64,000 nucleotides of DNA from Chlorocebus sabaeus (GCF_047675955.1 NW_027327443.1:124001-188000); one strand, 5' to 3'; shown: positions 1-15,912, counted from the first letter of the stretch. Numbers and translations: made by a program. Notes: a model not told the origin generated them from the sequence alone.

Positions 1-1699
1 ACCCCATTGTCTCAGCCCAAAATCTCCTTAAGCTGATCAGCAACTTCAGCAAAGTCTCAGGATACAAAATTAATGTGCAAAAATCACAAGCATTCTTATA
101 CACCAGTGACAGTCAAACAGAGAGCCAAATCAGGAATGAACTTCCATTCACAATTGCTTCAAAGAGAATAAAATACCTAGGAATCCAACTTACAAGGGAT
201 GTAAAGGACCTCTTCAAGGAGAACTACAAACCACTGCTCAGTGAAATAAAAGAGGACACAAACAAATGGAAGAACATACCATGCTCATGGAGAGGAAGAA
301 TCAATATCGTGAAAATGGCCATACTGCCCAAGGTAATTTATAGATTCAATGCCATCCCCATCAAGCTACCAATGAGCTTCTTCACAGAATTGGAAAAAAC
401 TGCTTTAAAGTTCATATGGAACCAAAAAAGAGCCCGCATCTCCAAGACAATCCTAGGTCAAAAGAACAAAGCTGGAGGCAGCACGCTACCTGACTTCAAA
501 CTATACTACAAGGCTACAGTAACCAAAACAGCATGGTACTGGTACCAAAACAGAGATATAGACCAATGGAACAGAACAGAGTCCTCAGAAATAATACCAC
601 ACATCTACAGCCATCTGATCTTTGACAAGCCTGAGAGAAACAAGAAATGGGGAAAGGATTCCCTATTTAATAAATGGTGCTGGGAAAATTGGCTAGCCAT
701 AAGTAGAAAGCTGAAACTGGATCCTTCCTTACTCCTTATATGAAAATTAATTCAAGATGGATTAGAGACTTAAATGTTAGACCGAATACCATAAAAATCC
801 TAGAGGAAAACCTAGGTAGTACCATTCAGGACATAGGCATGGGCAAAGACTTCATGTCTAAAACACCAAAAGCAACGGCAGCAAAAGCCAAAATTGACAA
901 ATGGGATCTCATTAAACTAAAGAGCTTCTGCACAGCAAAAGAAACTACCATCAGAGTGAACAGGCAACCTACAGAATGGGAGAAAATTTTTGCAATCTAC
1001 TCATCTGACAAAGGGCTAATATCCAGAACCTACAAAGAACTCAAACAAATTTACAAGAAAAAAACAAACAACCCCATCAAAAAGTGGGCAAAGGATATGA
1101 ACAGACATTTCTCAAAAGAAGACATTCATACAGCCAACAGACACATGAAAAAATGCTCATCATCACTGGCCATCAGAGAAATGCAAATCAAAAGCACAAT
1201 GAATTACCATCTCACACCAGTTAGAATGGCGATCATTAAAATGTCAGGAAACAACAGGTGCTGGAGAGGATGTGGAGAAATAGGAACACTTTTACACTGT
1301 TGGTGGGATTGTAAACTAGTTCAACCATTGTGGAAAATAGTATGGCGATTCCTCAAGGATCTAGAACTAGATGTACCATATGACCCAGCCATCCCATTAC
1401 TAGGTATATACCCAAAGGATTATAAATTATGCTGCTATAAAGACACATGCACACGTATGTTTATTGCAGCACTATTCACAATAGCAAAGACTTGGAATCA
1501 ACCCAAATGTCCATCAGTGACAGATTGGATTAAGAGAATGTGGCACATATACACCATGGAATACTATGCAGCCATAAAAAAGGATGAGTTTGTGTCCTTT
1601 GTAGGGACATGGATGCAGCTGGAAACCATCATTCTCAGCAAACTATCACAAGAACAGAAAACCAAACACCGCATGTTCTCACTCATCGGCGGGAACTGA
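1..1699 (+). pseudogene. L1 ORF2p C-terminal part (RT end and Cys-rich region), frameshifted
   Basis: This is the C-terminal part of the L1 ORF2 protein, the endonuclease/reverse transcriptase that drives target-primed reverse transcription. The catalytic FADD box lies upstream of the window. The visible part has the RT thumb region, then the C-terminal Cys/His cluster (CWRGCGEIGTLLHCWWDC) at about 1258-1311, and ends at TGA 1697-1699. One base is missing at about 722-725 (ATCCTTCC here, ATCCGTTCC in copies 2 and 4-like sequence), so the frame breaks: an open stretch ending at 743 is followed by one from 740 to 1699. The frameshift is private to this copy, so it arose after the unit was duplicated. 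The copy is inactive. Confidence 0.93.
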
Positions 1700-1917
1700 A
1701 CAATGAGATCACTTGGACTCGGGAAGGGGAACATCACACACTGGGGCCTATCATGGGGAGGGGGGAGCGGGGAGGGATTGCATTGGGAGTTATACCTGAT
1801 GTAAATGACGAGTTGATGGGTGCAACACACCAACATGGCACAAGTATACATATGTAGCAAACCTGCACGTTGTGCACATGTACCCTACAAGTTGAAGTTT
1901 AATAATGATAAATAAAT

Positions 1918-1949
<32 letters not shown>

Positions 1950-1950
1950 A
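1..1950 (+). mobile_element. L1 copy 1, 3' part (LINE-1, L1PA-derived lineage)
   Basis: The window opens inside ORF2 of a LINE-1. Base 2 here corresponds to base 8262 of copy 2, a constant offset of 8260 until small indels. It includes the end of reverse transcriptase, the C-terminal cysteine-rich region, the 3'UTR and an (AAAT)n-type tail at about 1917-1950. The 3' junction reads into alpha satellite at GAAGCCTTTCGCGAAGACTC, the same alpha position at which copies 2-4 end. I counted about 15 substitutions and one indel against copy 2 over roughly 1.9 kb, so the two are about 99% identical. The 5' end lies outside the window. Confidence 0.96.
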
Positions 1951-1962
1951 GAAGCCTTTCGC
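1949..1962 (+). repeat. 3' target-site duplication of L1 copy 1
   Basis: AAGAAGCCTTTCGC follows the A-rich tail and equals the 5' target duplication seen before copies 2, 3 and 4 (4022-4035, 19864-19877, 28146-28159). The matching 5' copy for this L1 is outside the window. Confidence 0.85.
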
Positions 1963-2186
1963 GAAGACTCATCTTGTGGAATTTGCAAAGTGATATTTGG
2001 AAGCCCATAAAGGGCCATGGTGAAAAAGGAAATATCTTCAGTTAAAAACTGGAAAGAAGCTTTCTGAGAGACTGCTTTGTATTCTCTTAATTCATCTCAC
2101 ACAATTACCGCTTTCCCCTCAAGAATCCTTTCGCTAAGACTGCTCTTGTGGAATTTGCAGAGTGATATTTGGAAGCCCATAGAGGA

Positions 2187-2203
2187 CTATGGTGAAAAAG
2201 GAA
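2187..2203 (-). promoter_or_regulatory. pJ-alpha-type motif, example of a site present in most monomers
   Basis: On the minus strand this reads TTCCTTTTTCACCATAG, an exact match to the described pJ-alpha consensus TTCCTTTTYCACCRTAG of A-type alpha monomers. The same box, often with one or two changes, recurs about every 172 bp through all alpha blocks here. I saw no CENP-B box core at the equivalent phase. Binding is not shown by sequence alone. Confidence 0.75.
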
Positions 2204-3490
2204 ATATCTTCAGTTACAAACTGGAAAGAAGCTTTGTGACAAACTGCTTTGTGTTCTGTTAATTCATCTCACAGAGTTACAGCTTTCCCCTCAAGATGTC
2301 TTTCTCTGAGACTGTTCTTGTGGAAACTGCAAAGTGATGTTTGGAAGCTCAAAGGGGCTATGGTGAAAAAGGAAATACACTAAGATAAAAACCGAAAAGA
2401 AACTTTCTGAAAAACTGCTTAGTGTTCTGTTAGTTCATCTCACAGAGTTACAGCTTTCCCCTCAGGAAGCCGTTCACTAAGACTGTTCTTGTGAAATTTG
2501 GAAAGTAATATTAGGAAGCCCATAGAGGGCAATGGTGAAAAAGAAAATATCTTCCATGAAAAACTGTAAAAAATCTTTCTGAGAAACTGACTTGTGTTCT
2601 GTTAATTCATGTCACAGAGTTACAGCTTTCCACTTAAGAAGCCTTTCCCTAAGACTGTTCTTGTGGAATTTGCAAAGTGATATTTGGAAGCCCATAGATG
2701 GCTATGGTGAAAGAGAAAATATCTTCCTTAAGAAACTGGAAAGAAGCTTTCTGAGAGACAGCTTTGTGTTCCATTAATTAATCTCACAGAGTTACAGCTT
2801 TCCCCTCAAGAAGCCTTTCGCTAAGACTGTTCTTGTGGAATTTGCAACGTGACATTTGGAAGCCCATAAAGGGCCATGGTGAAAAAGGAAATATCTTCAG
2901 TTAAAAACTGGAAAGAAGCTTTCTGAGAGACTGCTTTGTATTCTCTTAATTCATCTCACACAATTACAGCATTCCCCTCAAGAAGCCTTTCGCTAAGACT
3001 GCTCTTTTGGAATTTGAAGAGTGATATTTTGAAGCCCATAGAGGGCTATGGTGAAAAAGGAAATATCTTCCGTTAAAAACTGGAAAGAAGCTTTCTGAGA
3101 AACTGCTTTGTGTTCTGTTAATTCATCTCACAGTGTTACAGCTTTCCCTCAGGAATCCTATAGTTAAAGCTGTTCTTGTAGAATTTGCAAAGCGATATTT
3201 GGAAGCCCATAGAGGGCTATGGTGAAAAAGTAAATATCCTAAAATAGAAACTGAAATGAAACTTTCTGAGAAACTGTTATGTGTTCTGTTAATTCATCTC
3301 ACAGAGTTACAGCTTTCCCCTCAAGAAGCCTTTCGCTAAGACGGTTCTTGTGGAATTTGCAAAGTGATATTTGGAAGCCCATAGAGGGCTATGGCGAGAA
3401 AGGAAATATCCTAGGATAAAAACTGAAAATAAGCTTTCTGAGAAACTGCTTTGTGTTCTGTTAATTCAACTACCAGAGTTACCGTTTCCC

Positions 3491-3518
3491 CTCAAGTAGC
3501 CTTTCTCAAGAAGCCTTT
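3491..3518 (+). repeat. 14-bp tandem duplication inside an alpha monomer
   Basis: CTCAAGTAGCCTTT is followed directly by CTCAAGAAGCCTTT. The duplication recurs at 27616-27643 in the paired unit, so it predates duplication of the unit. A similar but different event is at 37525-37552. Confidence 0.85.
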
Positions 3519-4021
3519 CGCTAAGACTGTTCTTGTGGAATTTGCAAAGTGATGTTTGGAAGCGCATAGAGGGCTATGGTGAAAAAGCAAATATCTTCAG
3601 TTAAAAACTGGAAAGAATCTTTCTGAGAAACTGCTTTATGTTCTGTTAGTTCATCTCACAGAGTTACAGCTTTCCCGCAAGGAACCGTTCACTAAGGCTG
3701 TTGTTGTGGAATTTGCAAAGTGATATTTGGAAGCCCATTGAGGGATATGTTGAAAAAGGAAATATGCTAAGATAAAAACTGAAAAGAAGGTATCTGAGAA
3801 ACTGCTATGTGTTCTGTTAATGACCTCACAGAGTTACAGCTTTCCCTTCAAGAAGACTTTCGCTAAGTCTGTTCTTGTGGAATTTGCAAAGGGATATTGG
3901 GAAGCCCGTAGAGGGCTATGGTGAAAAAGGAAATATCTCCGGTAAAAAACTGGAAAGAAGCTTTCCGAGAAACTGCTTTGTGTTCTGTTAATTCATCTCA
4001 CAGAGTTACAGCTTTCCCCTC

Positions 4022-4035
4022 AAGAAGCCTTTCGC
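4022..4035 (+). repeat. 5' target-site duplication of L1 copy 2
   Basis: AAGAAGCCTTTCGC directly precedes L1 copy 2 and is repeated after its tail at 10220-10233 as AAGAAGCCTTTCAC (one change). The uninterrupted alpha context is CCCCTCAAGAAGCC, so nicking would be at a weak L1-endonuclease-like site. Confidence 0.88.
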
Positions 4036-5051
4036 GGATGGCCGAATAGGAACAGCTCCAGTCTCCAACTCCCAGCGCGAGCGACACAGAAGACCGGTGA
4101 TTTCTGCATTTTCAACTGAGGTACTGGGTTCATCTCACTGGGGAGTGCCAGACGATCGGTGCTGGTCAGCTGCTGCAGCCTGACCAGCGAGAGCTGAAGC
4201 AGGGCGAGGCATTGCCTCACCTGGAAAGCGCAAGGGGGAAGGGAATCCCTTTTCCTAGCCAGGGGAACTGAGACACACAACACCTGGAAAATCGGGTAAC
4301 TCCCACCCCAATACTGTGCTTTAAGCAAACAGGCACACCAGGAGATCATATCCCACACCTGGCCGGGAGGGTCCCACACCCACGGAGCCTCCCTCATTGC
4401 TAGCACAGCAGTCTGTGATCTACCGGCAAGGCAGCAGCGAGGCTGGGGGAGGGGCGCCCGCCATTGCTGAGGCTTAAGTAGGTAAACAAAGCTGCTGGGA
4501 AGCTCGAACTGGGTGGAGCTCACAGCAGCTCAAGGAAACCTGCCTGTCTCTGTAGACTCCACCTCTGGGGACAGGGCACAATAAACAATAACAAACGCAG
4601 CAGCTCTGCAGACGCAAACGACTCTGTCTGACAGCTTTGAAGAGAGCAGTGGATCTCCCAACACGGAGGTTGAGATCTGAGAAGGGACAGACTCCCTGCT
4701 CAAGTGGGTCCCTGACCCCTGAGTAGCCTAACTGGGAGACATCCCCCACTAGGGGCAGTCTGACACCCCACACCTCACAGGGTGGAGTACACCCCTGAGA
4801 GGAAGCTTTCAAAGCAAGAATCAGGCAGGTACACTCGCTGTTCAGAAATATTCTATCTTCTGCATCCTCTGCTGCTGATACCCAGGCAAACAGGGTCTGG
4901 AGTGGACCTCAAGCAATCTCCTACAGCTACAACCTACAGCTGAGGATCCTGACTGTTAGAACGAAAGCTATCAAAAAGGAAGGACACCTACACCAAAACC
5001 CCATCAGTACATCACCATCATCAAAGACCAGAGGCAGATAAAACCACAAAG
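4036..5051 (+). promoter_or_regulatory. L1 copy 2 5'UTR with internal promoter region
   Basis: This is the GC-richer leader before ORF1, known in L1 to carry an internal RNA polymerase II promoter and an antisense promoter. The YY1 core GATGGCC is present at 4038-4044, but the bases before it differ from the usual CAAGATGGCC because the 5' end is truncated or collapsed. It contains the 89-bp segment 4265-4353 that copy 3 has lost. Promoter function is inferred from the family. Confidence 0.8.
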
Positions 5052-6068
5052 ATGGGGAAAAAGCAGGGCAGAAAAGCTGGAAGTTCAAAAAATAAGAGCG
5101 CATCTCCCCCGGCAAAGGAGCGCAGCTCATCGCCAGCAACAGATCAAAGCTGGACGGAGAATGACTTTGACGACATGAGAGAAGAAGGCTTCAGTCCATC
5201 AAATTTCTCAGAGCTAAAGGAGGAATTACGTACCCAGCGCAAAGAAACTAAAAATCTTGAAAAAAAAGTGGAAGAATTGATGGCTAGAGTCATTAATGCA
5301 GAGAAGCTCACAAACGAAATGAAAGAGATGAAAACCATGGCACGAGAAATACGTGACAAATGCACAAGCTTCAGTAACCGACTCGATCAACTGGAAGAAA
5401 GAATGTCAGCGATGGAGGATCAAATGAATGAAATGAAGCGAGAAGAGAAACCAAAAGAAAAAAGAAGAAAAAGAAATGAACAAAGCCTGCAAGAAGTATG
5501 GGATTATGTAAAGAGACCAAATCTACGTCTGATTGGGGTGCCTGAAAGTGAGGGGGAAAATGGAACCAAGTTGGAAAACACTCTTCAGGATATCATCCAG
5601 GAGAACTTCCCCAACCTAGTAGGGCAGGCCAACATTCAAATCCAGGAAATACAGAGAACGCCACAAAGATACTCCTCGAGAAGAGCAACTCCAAGACACA
5701 TAATTGCCAGATTCACCAAAGTTGAAATGAAGGAAAAAATCTTAAGGGCAGCCAGAGAGAAAGGTCGGGTTACCCACAAAGGGAAGCCCATCAGACTAAC
5801 AGCAGATCTCTCGGCAGAAACTCTTCAAGCCAGAAGAGAGTGGGGGCCCATATTCAACATTCTTAAAGAAAAGAATTTTAAACCCAGAATTTTATATCCA
5901 GCCAAACTAAGTTTCATAAGTGAAGGAGAAATAAAATCCTTTACAGATAAGCAAATGCTTAGAGATTTTGTCACCCCTAGGCCTGCCTTACGAGAGACCC
6001 TGAAGGAAGCACTAAACATGGAAAGGAACAACCGGTACCAGCCATTGCAAAAACATGCCAAAATGTAA
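5052..6068 (+). CDS. L1 ORF1p, RNA-binding chaperone, intact frame (copy 2)
   Basis: This is an open frame of 338 residues, the usual length of primate L1 ORF1p. It makes the trimeric RNA-binding protein that coats L1 RNA in the cytoplasmic ribonucleoprotein. Residues 1-50 are basic and Ser-rich. Residues about 52-150 are heptad-rich coiled coil. An RRM-like domain follows, with RPNLRLIGVPESE at about 155-167, and then the basic C-terminal domain with RATPRHIIARFTK and ADLSAETLQARREW. The start is chosen at ATG 5052 because the N-terminus MGKKQGRK matches the family. No stop or frameshift is visible, in contrast with the damaged ORF2 63 bp downstream. Whether it is transcribed inside satellite heterochromatin is unknown. 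Confidence 0.92.
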   Translation: MGKKQGRKAGSSKNKSASPPAKERSSSPATDQSWTENDFDDMREEGFSPSNFSELKEELRTQRKETKNLEKKVEELMARVINAEKLTNEMKEMKTMAREIRDKCTSFSNRLDQLEERMSAMEDQMNEMKREEKPKEKRRKRNEQSLQEVWDYVKRPNLRLIGVPESEGENGTKLENTLQDIIQENFPNLVGQANIQIQEIQRTPQRYSSRRATPRHIIARFTKVEMKEKILRAAREKGRVTHKGKPIRLTADLSAETLQARREWGPIFNILKEKNFKPRILYPAKLSFISEGEIKSFTDKQMLRDFVTPRPALRETLKEALNMERNNRYQPLQKHAKM

Positions 6069-6131
6069 AGACAATCAAGGCTAGGAAGAAACTGCATCAA
6101 CGATTGAGCAAAATAACCAGTTAATATCATA

Positions 6132-9958
<3,827 letters not shown>

Positions 9959-10171
9959 ACAATGAGATCACTTGGACTCGGGAAGGGGAACATCACACAC
10001 CGGGGCCTATCATGGGGAGGGGGGAGCGGGGAGGGATTGCATTGGGAGTTATACCTGATGTAAATGACGAGTTGATGGGTGCAGCACACCAACATGGCAC
10101 AAGTATACATATGTAGCAAACCTGCACGTTGTGCACATGTACCCTACAAGTTGAAGTTTAATAATGATAAA

Positions 10172-10176
10172 TAAAT

Positions 10177-10217
<41 letters not shown>

Positions 10218-10219
10218 AA
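10172..10219 (+). repeat. (AAAT)n-rich L1 tail microsatellite, copy 2
   Basis: The L1 3' end passes into repeated AAAT units in place of a pure poly(A). The four copies of this L1 have related tails of different length and purity: 1917-1950, 10172-10219, 26031-26073, and the degenerate 34398-34436. Confidence 0.85.
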
Positions 10220-10233
10220 AAGAAGCCTTTCAC
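10220..10233 (+). repeat. 3' target-site duplication of L1 copy 2
   Basis: AAGAAGCCTTTCAC differs by one base (G to A) from the 5' copy at 4022-4035. The same A variant follows copy 3 (26074-26087) but not copies 1 and 4, linking copies 2 and 3. Confidence 0.85.
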
Positions 10234-13200
10234 GAAGACTCATCTTGTGGAATTTGCAAAGTGATATTTGGAAGCCCATAAAGAGCCATGGTGAAAAAGG
10301 AAATATCTTCAGTTAAAAACTTGAAAGAAGCTTTCTGAGAGTCTGCTTTGTATTCTCTTAATTCATCTCACACAATTACCGCTTTCCCCTCAAGAATCCT
10401 TTCGCTAAGACTGCTCTTGTGGAATTTGCAGAGTGATATTTGGAAGCCCATAGTGGACTATGGTGAAAAAGGTAATATCTTCAGTTAAAAACTGGAAGGA
10501 AGCTTTCTGACAAACTGCTTTGTGTTCTGTTAATTCATGTCACAGAGTTACAGCTTTCCCCTCAAGAAGTCTTTCACTGAGACTGTTCTTGTGGAAACTG
10601 CAAAGTGATGTTTGGAAGCTCAAAGGGGCTATGGTGAAAAAGGAAATACACTAAGATAAAAACCGAAAAGAAACTTTCTGAAAAACTGCTTAGTGTTCTG
10701 TTAGTTCATCTCACAGAGTTACAGCTTTCCCCTCAGGAAGCCGTTCACTAAGACTGTTCTTGTGAAATTTGGAAAGTAATATTAGGAAGCCCATAGAGGG
10801 CAATGATGAAAAAGAAAATATCTTCCATGAAAAACTGTAAAGAATCTTTCTGAGAAACTGACTTGTGTTCTGTTAATTCATGTCACAGAGTTACAGCTTT
10901 CCACTTAAGAAGCCTTTCCCTAAGACTGTTCTTGTGGAATTTGCAAAGTGATATTTGGAAGCCCATAGATGGCTATGGTGAAAGAGAAAATATCTTCCTT
11001 AAGAAACTGGAAAGAAGCTTTCTGAGAGACAGCTTTGTGTTCCATTAATTAATCTCACAGAGTTACAGCTTTCCCCTCAAGATGCCTTTCCATAAGACTC
11101 TACTTGTGGAATTTACAAGATGATATTTTGAAGCCCATAGAGGTCTATGGTGAAAAAGGAAATATCTTCCGTTAAATCCTGGAAAGAAGCTTTCTTAGAA
11201 AGTGCTTTGTGTCCTGTTAATTCATCTCACAGAGTTATATCTTTCCCCACAAGCAGCCTTTCGCTAAGACTGTTCTTGGTGATTTTGCAAAGTGATATTT
11301 GGAAGCCCATAGAGCTATGGTGAAAAAGGAAATATCCTAACATAAAAAGCGAAAAGAAGCTTTCTGACAAACTGCTTTGTGTTCTGTTAATTCATCTCAC
11401 AGAGTTAGAGCTTTCCCCTAAAGAAGACTTTCGCTAAGAGTGTTCTTGTGGAATTTACAAAGTGATATTTGGCAGCCCATAGAGGGCTGTGGTGAAAAAA
11501 GGAAATATCCTCAGTTAAAAACTTGAAAGAAGCTTTCTGAGAGACTGCTTTTTGTTCTGTTAAATCATCTCAGAGTTACAGCTTTTCCCCTAGAAGCGTT
11601 TCGCTAAGACTGTTCTTGTGGAATTTGCAATGTGATATTTGGAAGCCCATCGAGGCTTATGCTGAAAAAGGTAATATCTTCCGTTAAAAACTAGAAAGAA
11701 GCTTTCTGAGAAACTGGTTTATGTTCTGTTAACTCAACTCACAGAGTTACAGCTTTCCTCTCAATAAGCATTTTGCTAAGACTTTTCAAGTGGAATTTTC
11801 AAAGTGATATTAGTAAGCCCATAGAGGGCTATGGTGATAATGAAATATCTTCCGTTAAAAACTTGAAAGCAGCTTTCTGAGAAACTGCTTTGTGTTCTGT
11901 TAAATCATCTCACAGAGTCCAGCTTATCCCTCAAGACGCCATTTGCTAAGACAGTTCTTGTGGAATTTGCAAAGTGATATTTGGAAGCCCATAGAGGGCT
12001 AGGGTGAAAAAGCAAATATCCTAAGAGAAAAACTGGAAAGAAGCTTTCTGAGAAAGTGCTTTGTGTTCTGTTAATTCATTTCACAGAGTAACAGCTTTCC
12101 CCTCAAGAAGACTTTCGCTAAGACTGTTCTTGTGTAATTTGCAAAGTGATATTTGGAAGCCCAGAGAGGGCTATAGTGAAAAAGTAAATATCCTAAGATA
12201 CAAACTGAAAAGAAGCTTTCTGACAAACTGCTTTGTGTTCTGTTAATTCATCTCAAAGAGTTACAGCTTTCCCCTCCAGAAACCTTTCGCTAAGACTGTT
12301 CTTGTGGAATTTGCAAAGTGATATTTGGAAGCCCGTAGAGGGCTATGGTGAAAAAGGAAATATCTTCGGTAAGAAACTGAAAAGAAGCTTTCTGAGAAAC
12401 TGCTTTGTGTTCTGTTAATTCAACTCACATGATTAAAGCTTTCCCCTCTAGAAGCCATTCGTTAAGACTGTTCTTGTGGAATTTGCAAGGTGATATTTGG
12501 AAACCCATTCAGGGCTACGGTGAAAAAGGGAATATCTTCCATTTAAAACTGGAAAGAAGTTTTCTGAGAAACTGCGTTGTGTTCTGTTAATTCATCTCAC
12601 AGAGATACAGCTTTTCCTTCAAGAAGTCTTTCGCTAAGACTGTTCTTGTGGAATTTGCAAATTGATATTTGGAAGCCCATAGAGGGCTATGGTGAAAAAG
12701 GAAATATCTTGAGTTAAAAACTGGAAAGAAGCTTTCTGACAAACTGCTTTGTGTTCTGTTAATTCATCTCACAGAGTTACTCCTTTCCCCTCAAGAAGTC
12801 TTTGGCTAAGACTGTTCTTGTGGAATTTGCAAAGTGATATTTGGAAGCCCATAGGTGTCTATGGTGAAAAAGGAAATATCTTCAGTTAAAAACTGGAAAG
12901 AAGCTTTCTGAAAAACTGCTTTGTGTTCTGTTAATTCATCTCACAGAGTTACAGATTTCCCCTCAAGAAGGCATTTGCTAAGACTGTTCTTGTGGTATTT
13001 GCAAAGTGATATTTGGAAGCCCATAGAGGGCTAGGGTAAAAAGCAAATATCCTAAGATAAAAACTGGAAAGAATCTTTCTGGGAAACTGCTTTGTGTTCT
13101 GTTAATTCATCTGACAGACTTACAGCTTTCCCCTCAAGAAGCCTTTCGCTAATATTGTTCTTGTGGAATTTGCAATGTGATATTTGGAAGCGCATAGAGA

Positions 13201-15547
13201 GCTATGGTGAAAAAGGAAATATCCTAAGATAAAAACAGAATAGAAGAATTCTAAGAAACTGCTCTGTGTTCTGTTAATTCATCCACCAGAGTTACAGCTT
13301 TCCCCTCAAGAAGCCTTTCACTAAGACTGTTCTTGTGGAATTTGCAAAGTGATATTTGGAAGCCCAAAGAGTGCTATGGTGAAAAGGAAATATCCTCCGT
13401 TAAAACCTGGAGAGAAGCTGTCTGAGAAACTGCTTTGTGTTCTGTTAATTCATCTCACAGAATTACAGCTTTCCCCTCAAGAAGTCTTTCGCTAACGCTG
13501 TTCTTGTTGATTTTGGAAAGTGATATTTAGAATCCCATAGAGGGCTACGGTGAAAAAAGAAATATCTTCCATTAAACAGTGGAAAGAAGCTTTCTGAGAA
13601 ACCGCTTTCTGTACTGTTAATTCATCTCAGAGTTACAGATTGATCCTCAAGAATCCTTTCGCTGAGACTGTTCTTGTGGAATTTGCAAAGTGATATTTGG
13701 AAGCCCATAGAAGGCTACGGTGAAAAAGGAAATATCTTCCGTTAAAAACTTGAACGAAGCTTTCTGAGAAACTGCTTGTGTTCTGTTAATTCTTCCAACA
13801 TAGTTACAGCTTTCCCCTCAAGAAGCCGTTTGCTAAGACTGTTCTTGTGGAATTTGCAAAGTGATATTTGGAAGCCCATAGAGGGCTATGGTGAAAAAGG
13901 AAATATCTTCCGTGAAAAACTGCAAAGAAGCTTTCTGAGAAACTGCTTTCTGTTCTGTTAATTCATCTCACAGACTTACGGATTTCACCTCAAGAAGCCT
14001 TTCGCTAAGTCTGTTCTTGTGGAATTGGCAAAGTGATATTGGGAAGCCCATAGAAGGCTATTGAATAAGGAAATATCTTTAGTTAAAAACTGGAAAGAAG
14101 CTTTCTGAGAATCTGCTTTGTGTTCTGTTAATTCATCTCACAGAATTACAGCTTTCCCCTCAAGAAACCTTTTGCTAAGACTGTTCTTGTGGAAGTTGCA
14201 AAGTGATATTTGGAAACCCATAGAGGGCTATGATTAAAAAGGAAGTATCTTCCTTTAAAAACCGAGAGAAGCTTTCTGAGAAATTGCTTTGTGTTCTGTT
14301 AATTCATCTCACAGAGTTACAGGTTTCCCCTCAAGAAGCCTTTCGCTAAGACTGTTCTTGTGGAATTTGCAAAGAGATATTTGGAAACCCTTAGAGGGCT
14401 ATGGTGAAAAAGGAAATAACTTCCCTAAAAAACAGGAAAGAAGCTTTCTGAGAAACTGCTTTGTGTTGTGTTAGTTCATCTCACAGTGTTTCTGCTTTCC
14501 CATCAAGAAGCCTTTCGCTAATACAGCTCTTGTGCTATTGCAAAGTGGTATTTGGAAGCCCTTAGAGGGCAATTTTGAAAAAGGAAATATCTTCCGTTAA
14601 AAAGTGGAAAGAAGCTTTCTGAGAAACTGCTTTGCGTTCTGTTAATTCATCTCACAGAGTTACAGCTTTCCCCTCAAGAAGCCTTTCGCTAAGACTGTTC
14701 TTGTGGAATTTGCAAAGTGATATTTGGAAGCCCATAGAGGGCTATGGTGAAAAAGGAAATATCTTGTGTTATAAACTGCAAAGAAGCTTTCTGAGAAACT
14801 GCTTTCTGTTCTGTTAATTCATCTCACAGACTTACGGATTTCACGTCAAGAAGCCTTTCACTAATACTGTTCATGTGGAATTGGCAAAGTGATATTTGGT
14901 AGCTCATAGAGGGCTATGGTGAAAAAGGAAATACCTTCCTTTAAAAACTGGAAAGAAGCTTTCTGAGAAATTGCTTTGTGTTCTGTTAATTCATCTCACA
15001 TAGTACAGCTTTCCCCTCAAGAAGCCTTTCGCTAAGACTGTTCTTGTGGAATTTGCAAAGTGATATTTGGAAGCCCATAGAAGGCTACGGTGAAAAAGGA
15101 AATATCTTCCGTTAAAAACTTGAAAGAAGTTTTCTGAAAAACTGCTTGTGTTCTGTTAATTCTTCCAACATAGTTACAGCTTTCCCCTCAAGAAGCCTTT
15201 CCCTGTGACTGTTCTTGTGGAATTTGCAAAGTGATATTTGGAAGCCCAGAGAGGGATATGGTGAAAAGGAAATATCTTCCGTTAAAAACTGGAAGGAAGC
15301 TTTCTGAGAAACTGCTTTGTGTTCTGTTTATTTATTTCATAGAGTTACAGCTCTCTCCTCAATAAATATTTCACTAAGACTGTTCTTGTGGAATTTGGAA
15401 AGTGATATTTGAAAGCCCTTAGAGGGCCATGGTGAAAAAGGAAATACCTTCCATTAAAAAGTGGAAAGAAGCTTTCTGAGAAACTGCTTTGTGTTCTGTT
15501 ACTTCATCTCACAGAGTTACAGCTTTTCCCTCAAGAAGCCTTTCGCT
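10222..15547 (+). repeat. Alpha-satellite array, about 31 monomers
   Basis: Monomers of about 172 bp in the same orientation as elsewhere. The first roughly 860 bp (10222-11080, five monomers) is a near-identical copy of 1951-2810 after L1 copy 1. It then changes to a different monomer series (CTCAAGATGCCTTTCCATAAG at about 11075). Within the block, similar monomers recur 5 and 8 monomers apart: CTTACGGATTTCAC at 13975 and 14831, and TCTTCCAACATAG at 13791 and 15161. This is remnant higher-order structure. No gene is seen. Confidence 0.95.
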
Positions 15548-15669
15548 AAATAGTACGGCGATTCCTCAAGGATCTAGAACTAGATGTACCATATGACCCA
15601 GCCATCCCATTACTAGGTATATACCCAAAGGATTATAAATTATGCTGCTATAAAGACACATGCACACGT

Positions 15670-15912
15670 ATGTTTATTGCAGCACTATTCACAATAGCAA
15701 AGACTTGGAATCAACCCAAATGTCCATCAGTGACAGATTGGATTAAGAAAATGTGGCACATATACACCATGGAATACTATGCAGCCATAAAAAAGGATGA
15801 GTTTGTGTCCTTTGTAGGGACATGGATGCAGCTGGCAACCATCATTCTCAGCAAACTATCACAAGAACAGAAAACCAAACACCGCATGTTCTCACTCATA
15901 GGCGGGAACTGA
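15670..15912 (+). pseudogene. L1 ORF2p C-terminal remnant
   Basis: The last 80 or so codons of ORF2, ending in the same residues as the larger copies (the C-terminus is FSLIGGN). It lacks all catalytic domains because of 5' truncation. Confidence 0.85.

Larger units (their letters stand above)
1951..4035 (+). repeat. Alpha-satellite array, about 12 monomers of 172 bp (spacer of the L1-alpha composite unit)
   Basis: Head-to-tail monomers of about 172 bp repeat the phrase TTGTGGAATTTGCAAAGTGA and the HindIII phrase GAAGCTTTCTGAGAAACTGC. All are in the orientation of the published primate alpha consensus. The block lies between the end of L1 copy 1 and the start of L1 copy 2. It is nearly identical monomer by monomer to 26076-28159, which lies between copies 3 and 4. 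Distinctive monomers include one with TTCCATTAATTAATCTCAC near 2770 and one with a 14-bp internal duplication at 3491-3518. No gene is present; the roughly 61-codon open frames recurring per monomer are a by-product of the repeat. Confidence 0.97.

Noticed and set aside
1609..1857. Overlapping open frames at the end of L1 ORF2 and in the 3'UTR (both strands; also in the other copies)
   Set aside because: Present in every L1 of this type, no known product, and composition explains them.
4020..5139. Minus-strand open frames across the L1 5'UTR (for example 4020-4523, 4474-4812), repeated in copies 3 and 4
   Set aside because: Primate L1s have an antisense promoter and a short ORF0 in this area, but I cannot match these frames to ORF0, and GC-rich leader easily leaves long open antisense frames. 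Not called as genes.
10222..15547. Inverted or opposite-strand alpha segments
   Set aside because: I looked for the reverse phrase GCAAATTCCACAAGAACAG on the plus strand and saw none; all monomers read in one direction.
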